Shown here: positions 8,328 through 16,712 of the stretch, in pieces
Numbering within the stretch: position 1 is the first letter of the stretch
How the letters are laid out: every line of letters starts with the position of its first letter
Assembly: GCA_040235375.1 (NCBI GenBank)
Contig: JBECKQ010000297.1
Coordinates: forward strand, 1 to 36,361
DNA: 36,361 bases
Direction of reading: 5' to 3'
DNA from: JBECKQ01 sp040235375
Lineage (GTDB): Bacteria; Planctomycetota; Phycisphaerae; UBA1845
Notes under the pieces: model-generated
Seen by the model: only the letters and a program-made list of their open reading frames with translations
What the model was told of the DNA's origin: nothing
Database searches by the model: none
Made by a program: the position numbers and the translations under genes

Positions 8328-9784
8328 TGGTCCGGCGAACGGCGGGATGTCTGACCGAGTTCGAGCTCTTCCAGGCGTACCGGGGAGAGCTGCCCGCCGA
8401 GCGCCTCGCCGACGCGCTGTGCCACATCCTCGATTGCCCGCTGTGTCACGAGCAGTGGCGACGCTGCGGCGTGGAGGAGCAACTGGCGAGCGGCATCCGC
8501 AGTGCGCTGGCCGGCGACGCCGCCGGCGCGGACGCGACACCGGGCGTCGCGGAAATGCTCGACTTGCCGGAGCAACTGAGCATTCCGGGGTTTCGCCTGC
8601 GTGGCGATTTCGTCGAGGGCGGCCAGTCGCGGGTGTATCGGGCAATCCACGAGGCAAGCCAGGAAGAGGTCGCGATCAAGGTCTTCCACAATTCACCGCT
8701 CAACGAGGGCGGGCGGATTCGATTCACGCGAGAGCTGCAATCGCTCGCCCGGCTTCGGCATCCCAACGTCATACCGATCCGCTCGGCGGGCGAGATCGTG
8801 GGGCACGCGTATTACGTGATGCCCTGGATCGAAGGCGGCACACTCGACGAATACCTGTCGTCGCAGCGACTCACGACGCGTGAAAAAGTGGAGATGATGG
8901 CGAAGATCTGCAGTGCCCTCGATCACGCGCACAAGCGCGGCGTGATGCATCTCGATCTGAAGCCGTACAACGTCCGCGTCGATTCGAGCGGCGAGCCGCT
9001 GGTGATGGATTTCGGGCTGGCCCGGCTCATCACGGACGAGCCGAAAGAGAGCGATTCGCTGGGGCTTGGCGTGGCGGGCACGCCGATGTACATGGCTCCG
9101 GAGCAGGTGAAGGATCGGGAGAACGTTGACGTACGGGCGGATGTCTACACGCTCGGCCTGCTCCTCTACGAGATGCTGGCCGGCTGTCGCGCCCGTGACG
9201 CTTACGCGAACGCGGAGGGCGGATCGCGGCGGATCGAACTCGCCACGCAAACGCCGCGGCCGATCCGGCAGGTCGCGCCCCACGTGCGCGGGGAGTTGGC
9301 CGCGATTGTCTCCAAAGCCACGGCCGCGTGGCCCGCCGACCGTTACGGCACGGTCGAAGCGATGCTTGACGACCTGCGACGCTATCTGAGCAATCAGCCG
9401 GTGGAAGCCATGGGCACAAGCCTGTGGTACCGGCTGCGGAAGCTCGGCTTGAAGCATTTGACCATCATCCTGTGCGTGACCAGCGTCGTGCTGATTCTGG
9501 GCGTGAGCCTGCTGATTCGCCGCGAGACGCAACGTTACGCCGCGGAAGCATACAGCAAGCAGGAGCAATACACGCAGGACCGGTTCGAGGCGACGGAAAG
9601 GCTGTTCTACCGGCGAGTCGCCCGCGAGTACGAGCAACTCAGCACGCTGTTCGAAGACGCGGGCGATCACGAGAGAGCCGAGGAGATGGCGGAGACGGCG
9701 GCGGACGCGCGGAAGCGCGCGGCGCCGCCGGAGGAACTGGATCGGGCGGCGCGGGGCAATGGAGCCGCGCCGGCGGCGCCATGA
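8327..9784 (+). CDS. Membrane Ser/Thr protein kinase with N-terminal zinc-binding anti-sigma-like motif
   Basis: This encodes 485 residues. The N-terminus has H33-x3-C37-x2-C40 (HILDCPLC), the spacing of zinc-binding anti-sigma domains. The kinase domain runs from about 88 to 355: a degenerate glycine loop (VEGGQSRVY), Lys118 in VAIKVF, catalytic loop HLDLKPYN (Asp210, Lys212, Asn215), DFG at 228-230 and GTPMYMAPEQ. The usual Arg before the catalytic Asp is Leu209, so it is a non-RD kinase. One TM segment (about 377-397) follows, then 88 helical, charged residues probably outside the membrane. The ATG at 8327 overlaps the sigma factor stop by one base and has GGGAG upstream. Inference: it senses an envelope signal and controls the sigma factor by phosphorylation, by binding it through the zinc motif, or both. 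Confidence 0.9.
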   Translation: MVRRTAGCLTEFELFQAYRGELPAERLADALCHILDCPLCHEQWRRCGVEEQLASGIRSALAGDAAGADATPGVAEMLDLPEQLSIPGFRLRGDFVEGGQSRVYRAIHEASQEEVAIKVFHNSPLNEGGRIRFTRELQSLARLRHPNVIPIRSAGEIVGHAYYVMPWIEGGTLDEYLSSQRLTTREKVEMMAKICSALDHAHKRGVMHLDLKPYNVRVDSSGEPLVMDFGLARLITDEPKESDSLGLGVAGTPMYMAPEQVKDRENVDVRADVYTLGLLLYEMLAGCRARDAYANAEGGSRRIELATQTPRPIRQVAPHVRGELAAIVSKATAAWPADRYGTVEAMLDDLRRYLSNQPVEAMGTSLWYRLRKLGLKHLTIILCVTSVVLILGVSLLIRRETQRYAAEAYSKQEQYTQDRFEATERLFYRRVAREYEQLSTLFEDAGDHERAEEMAETAADARKRAAPPEELDRAARGNGAAPAAP

Positions 9785-9908
9785 CGCACGCGCCGCGCCC
9801 GGCATGTCTCAATGCGGCTTCGATGCGGCATATCGACGGGGTCTCCAAATCCGAGAAGCATGGCCGGCGAACGCCTCTCCGCGACTCGTGAAAAAACTCG
9901 CGATTCGC

Positions 9909-9936
9909 TTGCAAGGCCCTAACCCTCGGCTACAGT
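9909..9936 (+). promoter_or_regulatory. Candidate promoter of the nuo operon
   Basis: TTGCAA (9909-9914) and TACAGT (9931-9936) are 16 bp apart and each matches four of six consensus positions. A short palindrome GGCCCTT-ac-AAGGGCC (9947-9962) lies just downstream of the expected start site. The rest of the 247-bp gap 9785-10031 shows no gene. Confidence 0.35.
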
Positions 9937-10031
9937 GTACAAGATTGGCCCTTACAAGGGCCCCGATGCTGTCGCGCCACGGTATCGCGCCCCCATTGTG
10001 CGAGCGGCCACCAGGTTAGGATCAACGGCTG

Positions 10032-10454
10032 ATGAACCCCTCTGCCACGAACGTCATGGAGCCGTACGCGGCGATCCTGGCGGTCATCGCGCTGGTGGTC
10101 GCGCTGGCCATCATCATTCTGGTGATGGCGCATTCGATCGGGCCGCGGCGAAGCGGCAGGATCAAGCAGGGCGTCTACGAGTCGGGCATGCCGCCGGTGG
10201 CCGACGCTCGCCGCCGGTTCAACGTGCGGTTCTACATCGTGGCGATGCTGTTTCTGCTGTTCGATGTCGAGGTGGTGATTCTCTGGCCGTGGGCCCTGGC
10301 ATTCTATAAGGCGGCGGCGGCCAGCGAGACGGTGGGCGCGGCCCAGCCGGTATACGGAAAGGGATTCCTGCTGGCGGGCGCCGGTGTGTTTCTTGTGCTG
10401 CTGCTCGTCGGGTTCGTATACGAGTGGAAGAAGGGCGTTTTCCGATGGGATTGA
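10032..10454 (+). CDS. nuoA: NADH-quinone oxidoreductase subunit A
   Basis: This encodes 140 residues with three TM segments (about 12-33, 67-90 and 115-133). The loop after TM1 carries YESGMPPVADAR (49-60), the counterpart of the conserved ESG...DAR loop near the quinone tunnel, and LFDVE (76-80) is the invariant acidic motif of TM2. NuoA sits at the junction of the membrane and peripheral arms of complex I. The ATG at 10032 follows AGGA at about 10 nt; Met9 is an alternative. It is the first gene of the operon and overlaps nuoB by 10 bp. Confidence 0.95.
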   Translation: MNPSATNVMEPYAAILAVIALVVALAIIILVMAHSIGPRRSGRIKQGVYESGMPPVADARRRFNVRFYIVAMLFLLFDVEVVILWPWALAFYKAAAASETVGAAQPVYGKGFLLAGAGVFLVLLLVGFVYEWKKGVFRWD

Positions 10455-11056
10455 AGGTCGAGCACGCTCCGCATACCGCCAGCCGGGAGGACGTGCTGAC
10501 GACGCGCCTCGATCATCTCACCAGCCTGATCCGCGCGCGGGGCATCAACTGGTCGCGGCGGAACTCGCTGTGGCCCATGCCCTTCGCGACCGCGTGCTGC
10601 GGAATCGAGCTGATGGCGACCGGCGCGAGCCGCTACGACATCGCCCGGTTCGGCGCGGAAGCGATGCGTTTCACGCCGCGGCAGTGCGACCTGATGATCG
10701 TGGCCGGGCGCGTGGCGATCAAGATGATGCCGGTGTTGCAGCGCATCTACATGCAGATGACCGAGCCCAAATGGGTGATCAGCATGGGGGCGTGTGCCTG
10801 CACGGGCGGCGTTTTCGACAATTACGCGGTGGTGCAGGGCATCGACCAGTTCATGCCCGTGGACGTGTACGTGCCCGGCTGCCCGCCGAGGCCGGAGACG
10901 TTGCTCGAGGGCGTGATGGCAATCCAGCGGATCGTGGACGCGGAAGGTATTCAGCCGAGCATGCAGCGCGGCGGCGGTAAGGGATTGCGGATGGCGGTGG
11001 ACGTGCCGGAGCAATACGTCCAGGTCACGTTGCCTCAGCAGGATGAGGTGAAGTGA
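10445..11056 (+). CDS. nuoB: NADH-quinone oxidoreductase subunit B
   Basis: This encodes 203 residues, the subunit holding cluster N2, the last iron-sulfur centre before quinone. The four ligands are visible: the vicinal pair Cys51-Cys52 (ATACCGIE), Cys117 (MGACACTGG) and Cys146 (VPGCPPRPE). An additional Cys119 lies beside Cys117. The ATG at 10445 lies inside the end of nuoA and is preceded by AAGGGCG at about 7 nt. A GTG at 10424 in the same frame would add seven non-conserved residues and is not preferred. It is peripheral, on the cytoplasmic side, contacting NuoD and NuoH. Confidence 0.97.
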   Translation: MGLKVEHAPHTASREDVLTTRLDHLTSLIRARGINWSRRNSLWPMPFATACCGIELMATGASRYDIARFGAEAMRFTPRQCDLMIVAGRVAIKMMPVLQRIYMQMTEPKWVISMGACACTGGVFDNYAVVQGIDQFMPVDVYVPGCPPRPETLLEGVMAIQRIVDAEGIQPSMQRGGGKGLRMAVDVPEQYVQVTLPQQDEVK

Positions 11057-11595
11057 TGAGCGTCTTCGAGGTGCAGGACGTGCTGGCGGCGCTCGAGGAC
11101 CGCTTCGTCGACATCGACTTCAAGGCGGCGCCGCTGCTGCCTCGCGAGGACAAAGCCGAAGAGCAGATGTGCATCCGGATCGCACCCGGCTCGCTCCTGC
11201 TGGTGATGCGTTTCCTTTACGACGATCCACGTTGCGCGTTCGACCAGCTTTGCGATCTGACGTGCGTCGACTATCTGAATTACCCCGGCGCGGTGGACCG
11301 TTACGCCGTGGTGTACTCGCTTTTGTCAACGACGAAGAACCATCGCCTGTGGGCCAGGTGTTTCCTGAACGACCCCGATCCGGAAGTGTCGACGGTGACG
11401 TCGGTGTGGAACGGGGCGAACTGGCTCGAGCGTGAAGTGTGGGACCTTTTCGGCATTCGCTTTGTGGGGCACCCCGACCTGCGCCGTATCCTCACGTGGG
11501 AAGGGTTCGAGGCTCATCCGCTGCGCAAGGACTACCCGCTTCGCGGGCGCGGCGAGCGGGTCAACTTCAGTCGCATAACCGAAGAAAGCGCGTGA
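11056..11595 (+). CDS. nuoC: NADH-quinone oxidoreductase subunit C
   Basis: This encodes 179 residues of the complex I 30-kDa subunit family. The family signature is LEREVWDLFGIRFVGHPDLR, followed by HPLRKDYPLRG near the C-terminus. It is a separate protein, not a NuoCD fusion as in enterobacteria. The start ATG overlaps the nuoB stop (TGATG) and has GAGGTG just upstream; a GTG one codon earlier is possible. It is a structural subunit of the hydrophilic arm that binds NuoD. Confidence 0.96.
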   Translation: MSVFEVQDVLAALEDRFVDIDFKAAPLLPREDKAEEQMCIRIAPGSLLLVMRFLYDDPRCAFDQLCDLTCVDYLNYPGAVDRYAVVYSLLSTTKNHRLWARCFLNDPDPEVSTVTSVWNGANWLEREVWDLFGIRFVGHPDLRRILTWEGFEAHPLRKDYPLRGRGERVNFSRITEESA

Positions 11596-11651
11596 CGACG
11601 GCGGCTCGGCGTTGCTGGCGCCGGCAGCAACAGGCAGACCAGGTAACCCAA

Positions 11652-12926
11652 GTGACCGCGAAATCCGCAGAAGCAGAGCGCCCGCCGATCTACACACCGG
11701 CGACGTACGCGCCCGTCGAGCCGGGCGGCGACCTGTGGACGTTGAATCTCGGCCCGCAGCACCCGGCCTGCCACACGACGCTCCGGCACGTGCTCGAGCT
11801 GGACGGGGAGCGGATCGTCGGCTGCACGGTGCACATCGGCTACCTGCACAGCGGCTTCGAGAAGCAGGGCGAGCACCTGGACTACAACCAGTACGTGGTC
11901 ATCACCGACCGCATGAACTACGTCTCGCCGATTGCGAACAACATCGCCTGGCACCATGCCTGCGAGCGGCTCTTCGGCGTCGGCCTGACGCCGCGGTGCA
12001 AAGTGGTGCGCACGATCATGGCCGAGCTGGCCCGCATCCAGGATCACCTGCTCGCCGTCGGGGCGGCGGCGCTCGACCTCGGGGCGATGACCGCGTTTCT
12101 CTACGGCTTCAACGAAAGAGAGATGATCAACGACATCGCCGAGGAGCTTTCCGGCTCCCGCTTCCACACGAGCTGGACGCGAATCGGCGGGGCGATGCGG
12201 GACATCACGCCGCGCTTCATCGACCTGGTCCGCCAGTTCGTCAAGCGGCTGCCCAACGCGCTCGACGACCTGTCGCGGCTGCTGAACAAGAACCGCATCT
12301 TCGTCGAGCGGACGCACGGCATCGGCTACATCAGCAGAGAAGACGCGATCAACTGGAGCTGGACCGGCCCGCAGGCGCGGGCGAGCGGCGTGCGGCGCGA
12401 CCTGCGCAAGGACGAGCCCTACCTGTGCTACGCCGACAACTGGGACGGCCAGGGCAGCAGCGCCCTCGATTTCAAGGTGGCCATCTCCGACCTGGGCGAC
12501 TGCTACGGCCGGTACCTGGTGCGCCTGGAAGAGATGCGCCAGTCGCTGTACATCGTCGAGCAGTTGATCGAGAACATCCCTTCGGGTCCGATCGACATCA
12601 TGGAGGACAGCAGGCTCACGCTGCCGGAGAAGTCCGAGGTGTACTTCAGCATCGAGGGCGTGATTCGCCACTTCGAGCAGATCATGACCAACCGGGGGTA
12701 CCGCCCGCCACTGGGAGAGGCCTACGGGGCGAACGAGACGGCCAACGGGGAGCTGGGCTTCTACCTGGTCAGCGACGGCGGCCCGAACGCGTACCGGGCG
12801 CGCTGCCGTCCGCCGAGCTTCATCGTGTATCAGAGCTTTCCGGAGCTTGTCGTCGGGCACCAGATCAGCGACGTGGTCGCGGTGCTCGGATCGCTGAACA
12901 TCATCGCCGCGGAGTTGGATCGCTGA
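11652..12926 (+). CDS. nuoD: NADH-quinone oxidoreductase subunit D
   Basis: This encodes 424 residues of the 49-kDa subunit, related to the large subunit of NiFe hydrogenases and forming most of the quinone-binding pocket with NuoB. Near the N-terminus LNLGPQHPACHTTLRHVLEL contains the His of the quinone pocket, followed by GYLHSGFEKQGEHLDYNQ and NYVSPIANN. The C-terminal block includes RPPSFIVYQSF. The start is uncertain. GTG at 11652 is preferred because AGGT lies 8-9 nt before it. A GTG at 11592 that overlaps the nuoC stop would add 20 residues that are basic and not family-like. No ATG start is available near the family N-terminus. Confidence 0.95.
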   Translation: MTAKSAEAERPPIYTPATYAPVEPGGDLWTLNLGPQHPACHTTLRHVLELDGERIVGCTVHIGYLHSGFEKQGEHLDYNQYVVITDRMNYVSPIANNIAWHHACERLFGVGLTPRCKVVRTIMAELARIQDHLLAVGAAALDLGAMTAFLYGFNEREMINDIAEELSGSRFHTSWTRIGGAMRDITPRFIDLVRQFVKRLPNALDDLSRLLNKNRIFVERTHGIGYISREDAINWSWTGPQARASGVRRDLRKDEPYLCYADNWDGQGSSALDFKVAISDLGDCYGRYLVRLEEMRQSLYIVEQLIENIPSGPIDIMEDSRLTLPEKSEVYFSIEGVIRHFEQIMTNRGYRPPLGEAYGANETANGELGFYLVSDGGPNAYRARCRPPSFIVYQSFPELVVGHQISDVVAVLGSLNIIAAELDR

Positions 12927-12972
12927 GTCGCCGCAATCGGGGCGGCAAGAGGTAGACCGAGCCGGAGACAAG

Positions 12973-13605
12973 ATGGCCTGGAAGACAATCAACCGCAACG
13001 AGCCTCCGCCGGAAGCGGAAGGTCCGCTTCTCAGCGACGCCGTGAAGGAGAAGATCCGGTCGTTCTTCCCGCGCTACGAGACGAAGCGGGCGGCGATTCT
13101 GCCCGCGCTGCACATCGTGCAGAACGAGCTGGGCCGGGTGAGCTGGCAGGCGATGCGCGAGGTCGCCGAGGTGCTCGAGGTTCCGCCGTCGGACGTGTTC
13201 GACGTAGTGTCGTTCTACACGCACTTCTGGACCGAACCCAAGGGCACGAAGACGGTGATGGTCTGCCGCAGCATCACGTGCGAGCTGATGGGCGGCAACG
13301 AAGTGCTGGCAGAATGCAAGCGCGTGCTGGGCATCAACGAGCACGAGACCACGCCGGACGGCAAGTACAGCCTGATGACCGAGGAGTGCCTGGCGGCGTG
13401 CGACCACGCCCCGTGCCTGTACGTGAACGAGCGGTGCTACCGGCGGGTGCAGCCTTCGCAGGTGCGGGCGATCCTGGAGGATGAGAACAACGACCGGCTC
13501 GATATCCCGCGCAGCGACCTGTACGACGGCGTGCGCGGCGGCGGTGCGCCGGCCGCGGCAGTGGAGAAGCAGCAGGCCGCGCCGCCAAGGGTAGAAGAAG
13601 AATAA
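12973..13605 (+). CDS. nuoE: NADH-quinone oxidoreductase subunit E
   Basis: This encodes 210 residues of the 24-kDa thioredoxin-fold subunit that carries the [2Fe-2S] cluster N1a in the NADH module. Ligands are Cys98 and Cys103 (CRSITC) and Cys139 and Cys143 (CLAAC). The N-terminal helical domain contains LPALHIVQNELGRVS. Residues after about 175 form a non-conserved Ala- and Glu-rich tail, longer than in E. coli (about 166 residues). The ATG at 12973 has GGAG 5 nt upstream. Confidence 0.96.
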   Translation: MAWKTINRNEPPPEAEGPLLSDAVKEKIRSFFPRYETKRAAILPALHIVQNELGRVSWQAMREVAEVLEVPPSDVFDVVSFYTHFWTEPKGTKTVMVCRSITCELMGGNEVLAECKRVLGINEHETTPDGKYSLMTEECLAACDHAPCLYVNERCYRRVQPSQVRAILEDENNDRLDIPRSDLYDGVRGGGAPAAAVEKQQAAPPRVEEE

Positions 13606-13640
13606 CGACGGCGCGCCTGAGCGCCTGAGATCGGCTGAGG

Positions 13641-14951
13641 ATGGCAGAGTACGAACCGATACTCCTGAGAAACGTCGGCAAAGACGGCTCGCGCCGCCTG
13701 GACGTCTACAAGGCGGGCGGCGGGTACAAGGCCGCCGAGAAGGCGCTCAAGCACATGACGCCCGATGACGTCATGGACGAGGTGAAGCGCGCCAACCTCC
13801 GCGGGCGCGGCGGCGCCGGTTTTCCCGCCGGCGTGAAGTGGGGCTTCCTGCCGAAGGACCGCGAGGTCACCTACCTGTGCGTCAACGCCGACGAGTCGGA
13901 GCCGCCGACGTTCAGCAACCGGATCCTGATGGAGGAGGACCCGCACCAGCTTCTCGAGGGGATCCTCATCACCGGCTTCGCCACACAGACCACGGTGGCC
14001 TACATCTACATGCGCGGCGAGTTCACCGAACAGTTCCACATCATGCAGCGGGCCGTGGACGAGGCCTACGCCGCGGGCCTGTTCGGCGAGAACATCTTCG
14101 GCAGCGGCTACAACCTGGAATGCTACATCCATCGCGGGGCCGGCGCTTACATCTGCGGCGAGGAGACGGGCCTGATCGAATCGCTTGAAGGCAAGCGCGG
14201 CTGGCCGCGGATCAAGCCGCCGTTTCCGGCCATCGCCGGGCTGTTCGGCAAGCCGACGGTGGTCAACAACGTGGAGACGCTGTGCAACGTCCCGCACATC
14301 GTCGAGCGCGGGGCGGACTGGTTCCTGGGCATCGGGCCGGAAGGCAGCAGCGGGCCGAAGCTGTTCTGCATTTCGGGACCGGTCAACAGGCCGGGCTGCT
14401 ACGAGTGGTCGATGGAAATCACCTGCCGCGAGCTGATCGAGAGCGATCGGTTCGGCGGCGGCATGCTCGACGGCCGGGGCATCAAGGGCGTGCTGCCGGG
14501 CGGCATATCGATGGGAATCATCACGGCGGACGAGCTGGACATGAAGATGGACTTCTCCGATCCGTCGAAGTACGGCCTGCTCGGGCTGGGAACCGCGGCC
14601 GCCGTCGTCATCGACGAGCACACGGACATCCGCGTGGTGCTGCGGAACATGGCGCGGTTCTTCGCCCACGAGTCGTGCGGCCAGTGCACGCAGTGCCGCG
14701 AGGGCACCAACTGGATGTACCAGATGAGCCGGCGGCTCGAACGCGACCTCGGCCGGGTGGATGACGTCAACTTGCTCGTCGAGGTGGCGACGAACATGGG
14801 TATGATGCCGGGCCTGAGCATCTGCGGCCTGTCCGACGGGGCCGCATATGCCGTGCGAACGGTGGTGCAGAAATACCGCCAGGAGCTGGAGGAGAGCATC
14901 GAGAAAGTGGACTCCGGCGCGCTGCGGATGGCGCTGGAGGTCGTGAGGTAG
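13641..14951 (+). CDS. nuoF: NADH-quinone oxidoreductase subunit F, FMN and NADH binding
   Basis: This encodes 436 residues, the entry point for electrons. GRGGAGFPAG (55-64) begins the FMN/NADH site, and GAGAYICGEETGLIES follows near 170. Cluster N3 is held by Cys346, Cys349 and Cys352 (ESCGQCTQCREGT) and Cys395 (SICGLSDG). Length is normal for the family. It starts 35 bp after nuoE with GAGG close to the ATG. With NuoE and NuoG it forms the NADH dehydrogenase module, so this is a true NADH-oxidising complex I, not the ferredoxin-type lacking NuoEFG. Confidence 0.97.
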   Translation: MAEYEPILLRNVGKDGSRRLDVYKAGGGYKAAEKALKHMTPDDVMDEVKRANLRGRGGAGFPAGVKWGFLPKDREVTYLCVNADESEPPTFSNRILMEEDPHQLLEGILITGFATQTTVAYIYMRGEFTEQFHIMQRAVDEAYAAGLFGENIFGSGYNLECYIHRGAGAYICGEETGLIESLEGKRGWPRIKPPFPAIAGLFGKPTVVNNVETLCNVPHIVERGADWFLGIGPEGSSGPKLFCISGPVNRPGCYEWSMEITCRELIESDRFGGGMLDGRGIKGVLPGGISMGIITADELDMKMDFSDPSKYGLLGLGTAAAVVIDEHTDIRVVLRNMARFFAHESCGQCTQCREGTNWMYQMSRRLERDLGRVDDVNLLVEVATNMGMMPGLSICGLSDGAAYAVRTVVQKYRQELEESIEKVDSGALRMALEVVR

Positions 14952-15063
14952 GAATAGCGCGGGTCGACGGCGCTTGGCAGGTTGACGTTGTATCCGCTCC
15001 CTTACGGTCGCGGCTCTGACCGCGGTGGCCGGTAGGATGGGGTATCGCGGATCGGATTGGGAT

Positions 15064-16686
15064 ATGCCCAAGATCACGATAGACGGTGTTGAGATCGAGT
15101 GCCGCAGCGGGATTCCCGTCCTGCAGGCGGCGCTGGAGACGGGGCTGGACGTACCCCACTACTGCTACCACCCGGGGTTGTCCGTTGTCGCATCGTGTCG
15201 TCTCTGCCTGATGGAGATGCAGATGCGCAGCCCCAAGACGGGAGAGATGAGCTGGTCGCCCAAGCTCATGCCGTCCTGCCAGACGCCGGTGCGCGACGGG
15301 ATGGTGGTGCGCTTCAAGTCCGAGGCCGTGCGCAACGCCCGCGAGCGGTGCATGGAGTACTTCCTGCTCAACCACCCGCTGGATTGCCCCATCTGCGACC
15401 AGGCCGGCGAATGCTACCTCCAGGACTACAGCTACGAGTTCGGCCGCGGCACGTCGCGGATGGTCGACAAGAAATACGTCAACCCGAAAAAGGACATCGG
15501 CCCGCGCACGCTGCTCTACCAGGATCGGTGCGTGATGTGCTCGCGATGCGTGCGCTTTGCCGACGAAGTCGCCGGCACGGGCGAGCTGTGCATCGTGAAT
15601 CGCGGCAACCGCGCGGAGATCGACGTGTTTCCCGGCAAGCCGCTGGACAATCCGATCCAGGGCAACGTCGTCGATCTCTGCCCGGTGGGCTGCCTGCTCG
15701 ACAAGGACTTCCTGTTCAAGCAGCGCGTCTGGTTCCTCGAACGAGCGCCGTCGATCTGCCCGCTGTGCAGCACGGGCTGCGCGATCTTCGTCGATCAGAG
15801 CCGCGACGAGGTTTACCGTCTGAAGCCGCGGTACAACCCGGGCGTGAACGACTGGTGGATGTGCGACGAGGGCCGCTTCGGCTTCAAGTACGTGCACGAT
15901 CCGAACCGGCTGAACAGCATTCGCATGAAACGCGGCGGGGCGACGGAGACGATTTCCTGGGAATCGCTGCCGCAGGTGCTGCGTTTCCGCCTGGACGAGC
16001 TGGTCGAGGAGCAGGGCGACGACAGGATTGCGCTCGTGCTCTCGCCGTTTCTGGCGTGCGAGGAAGCGTGGATGCTGATCCACTTCATGCGCCAGGTCGC
16101 GCCCAACTGCACGCTGGCGTGCGGGCCGGTGCCGATTGTCGGCGAGGATCAGAAGTTCCCGGTCGGCGCGGCGGACGACAAGGTCAAGTTCATCATCCGC
16201 AACGAGAAGTGTCCGAACCGTCGCGGTATCGAGCTGTTGATCGAGAAGGCCGGCGGCCCGGCGGCGACGCTTGCGGAGTTTCTCGAGAAGGCCGGCAAGG
16301 GTGAGTACGCCGCGGCGTGGATCACCGGCGGCTACCCGTACGACTGGCCGGAGAAGGACCTGGTGGCCGCCGCGGAGAAGATCGGCTGGCTGGTCGTCTC
16401 CGACATGCTGCCGAACAAGCTGACGGCTGCCGCCCATCTGCTGATACCGTCCTGCGCGTTCGCCGAGCGCGACGGCTCGTTCATGAACGCGATCGATCGC
16501 ATTCAGCCGTTCGAGCGCGCCGTGACGCCGATCGACGGCTGCAAGCGTGACGGCCAGTTCCTGTACGAGCTGGCCGGCTTCGACGGTCTTTACAGCGGCA
16601 AACGGGTGCGCGAGAAGATGGCGGCGGAGACTGAAGCGTTCACGGACGTGTCGAGCCCGGCGCCCGAGCCGGTGCACCAGCATTAA
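15064..16686 (+). CDS. nuoG: NADH-quinone oxidoreductase subunit G, short form
   Basis: This encodes 540 residues; E. coli NuoG has about 900. The iron-sulfur part is complete: N1b Cys34, Cys45, Cys48 and Cys72; N5 His104, Cys108, Cys111 and Cys117; N4 Cys156, Cys159, Cys162 and Cys206; and the N7 site Cys232, Cys235, Cys239 and Cys267, with the same spacing as in E. coli. The molybdopterin-oxidoreductase-like part that follows is much reduced (about 275 residues). The ATG at 15064 gives the family start MPKITIDGVEIE; the frame is open from 15025 but the extra codons are not conserved. The ribosome site is weak. The 112-bp gap after nuoF holds nothing obvious. Confidence 0.94.
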   Translation: MPKITIDGVEIECRSGIPVLQAALETGLDVPHYCYHPGLSVVASCRLCLMEMQMRSPKTGEMSWSPKLMPSCQTPVRDGMVVRFKSEAVRNARERCMEYFLLNHPLDCPICDQAGECYLQDYSYEFGRGTSRMVDKKYVNPKKDIGPRTLLYQDRCVMCSRCVRFADEVAGTGELCIVNRGNRAEIDVFPGKPLDNPIQGNVVDLCPVGCLLDKDFLFKQRVWFLERAPSICPLCSTGCAIFVDQSRDEVYRLKPRYNPGVNDWWMCDEGRFGFKYVHDPNRLNSIRMKRGGATETISWESLPQVLRFRLDELVEEQGDDRIALVLSPFLACEEAWMLIHFMRQVAPNCTLACGPVPIVGEDQKFPVGAADDKVKFIIRNEKCPNRRGIELLIEKAGGPAATLAEFLEKAGKGEYAAAWITGGYPYDWPEKDLVAAAEKIGWLVVSDMLPNKLTAAAHLLIPSCAFAERDGSFMNAIDRIQPFERAVTPIDGCKRDGQFLYELAGFDGLYSGKRVREKMAAETEAFTDVSSPAPEPVHQH

Positions 16687-16712
16687 TCGAGGTGAGTCGC
16701 AAGTAGCAGAAC

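Noticed and set aside
11592..11651. NuoD start at GTG 11592
   Set aside because: The extra 20 residues are Arg/Gln-rich and unlike the family; GTG 11652 has a better-placed AGGT. It remains possible.
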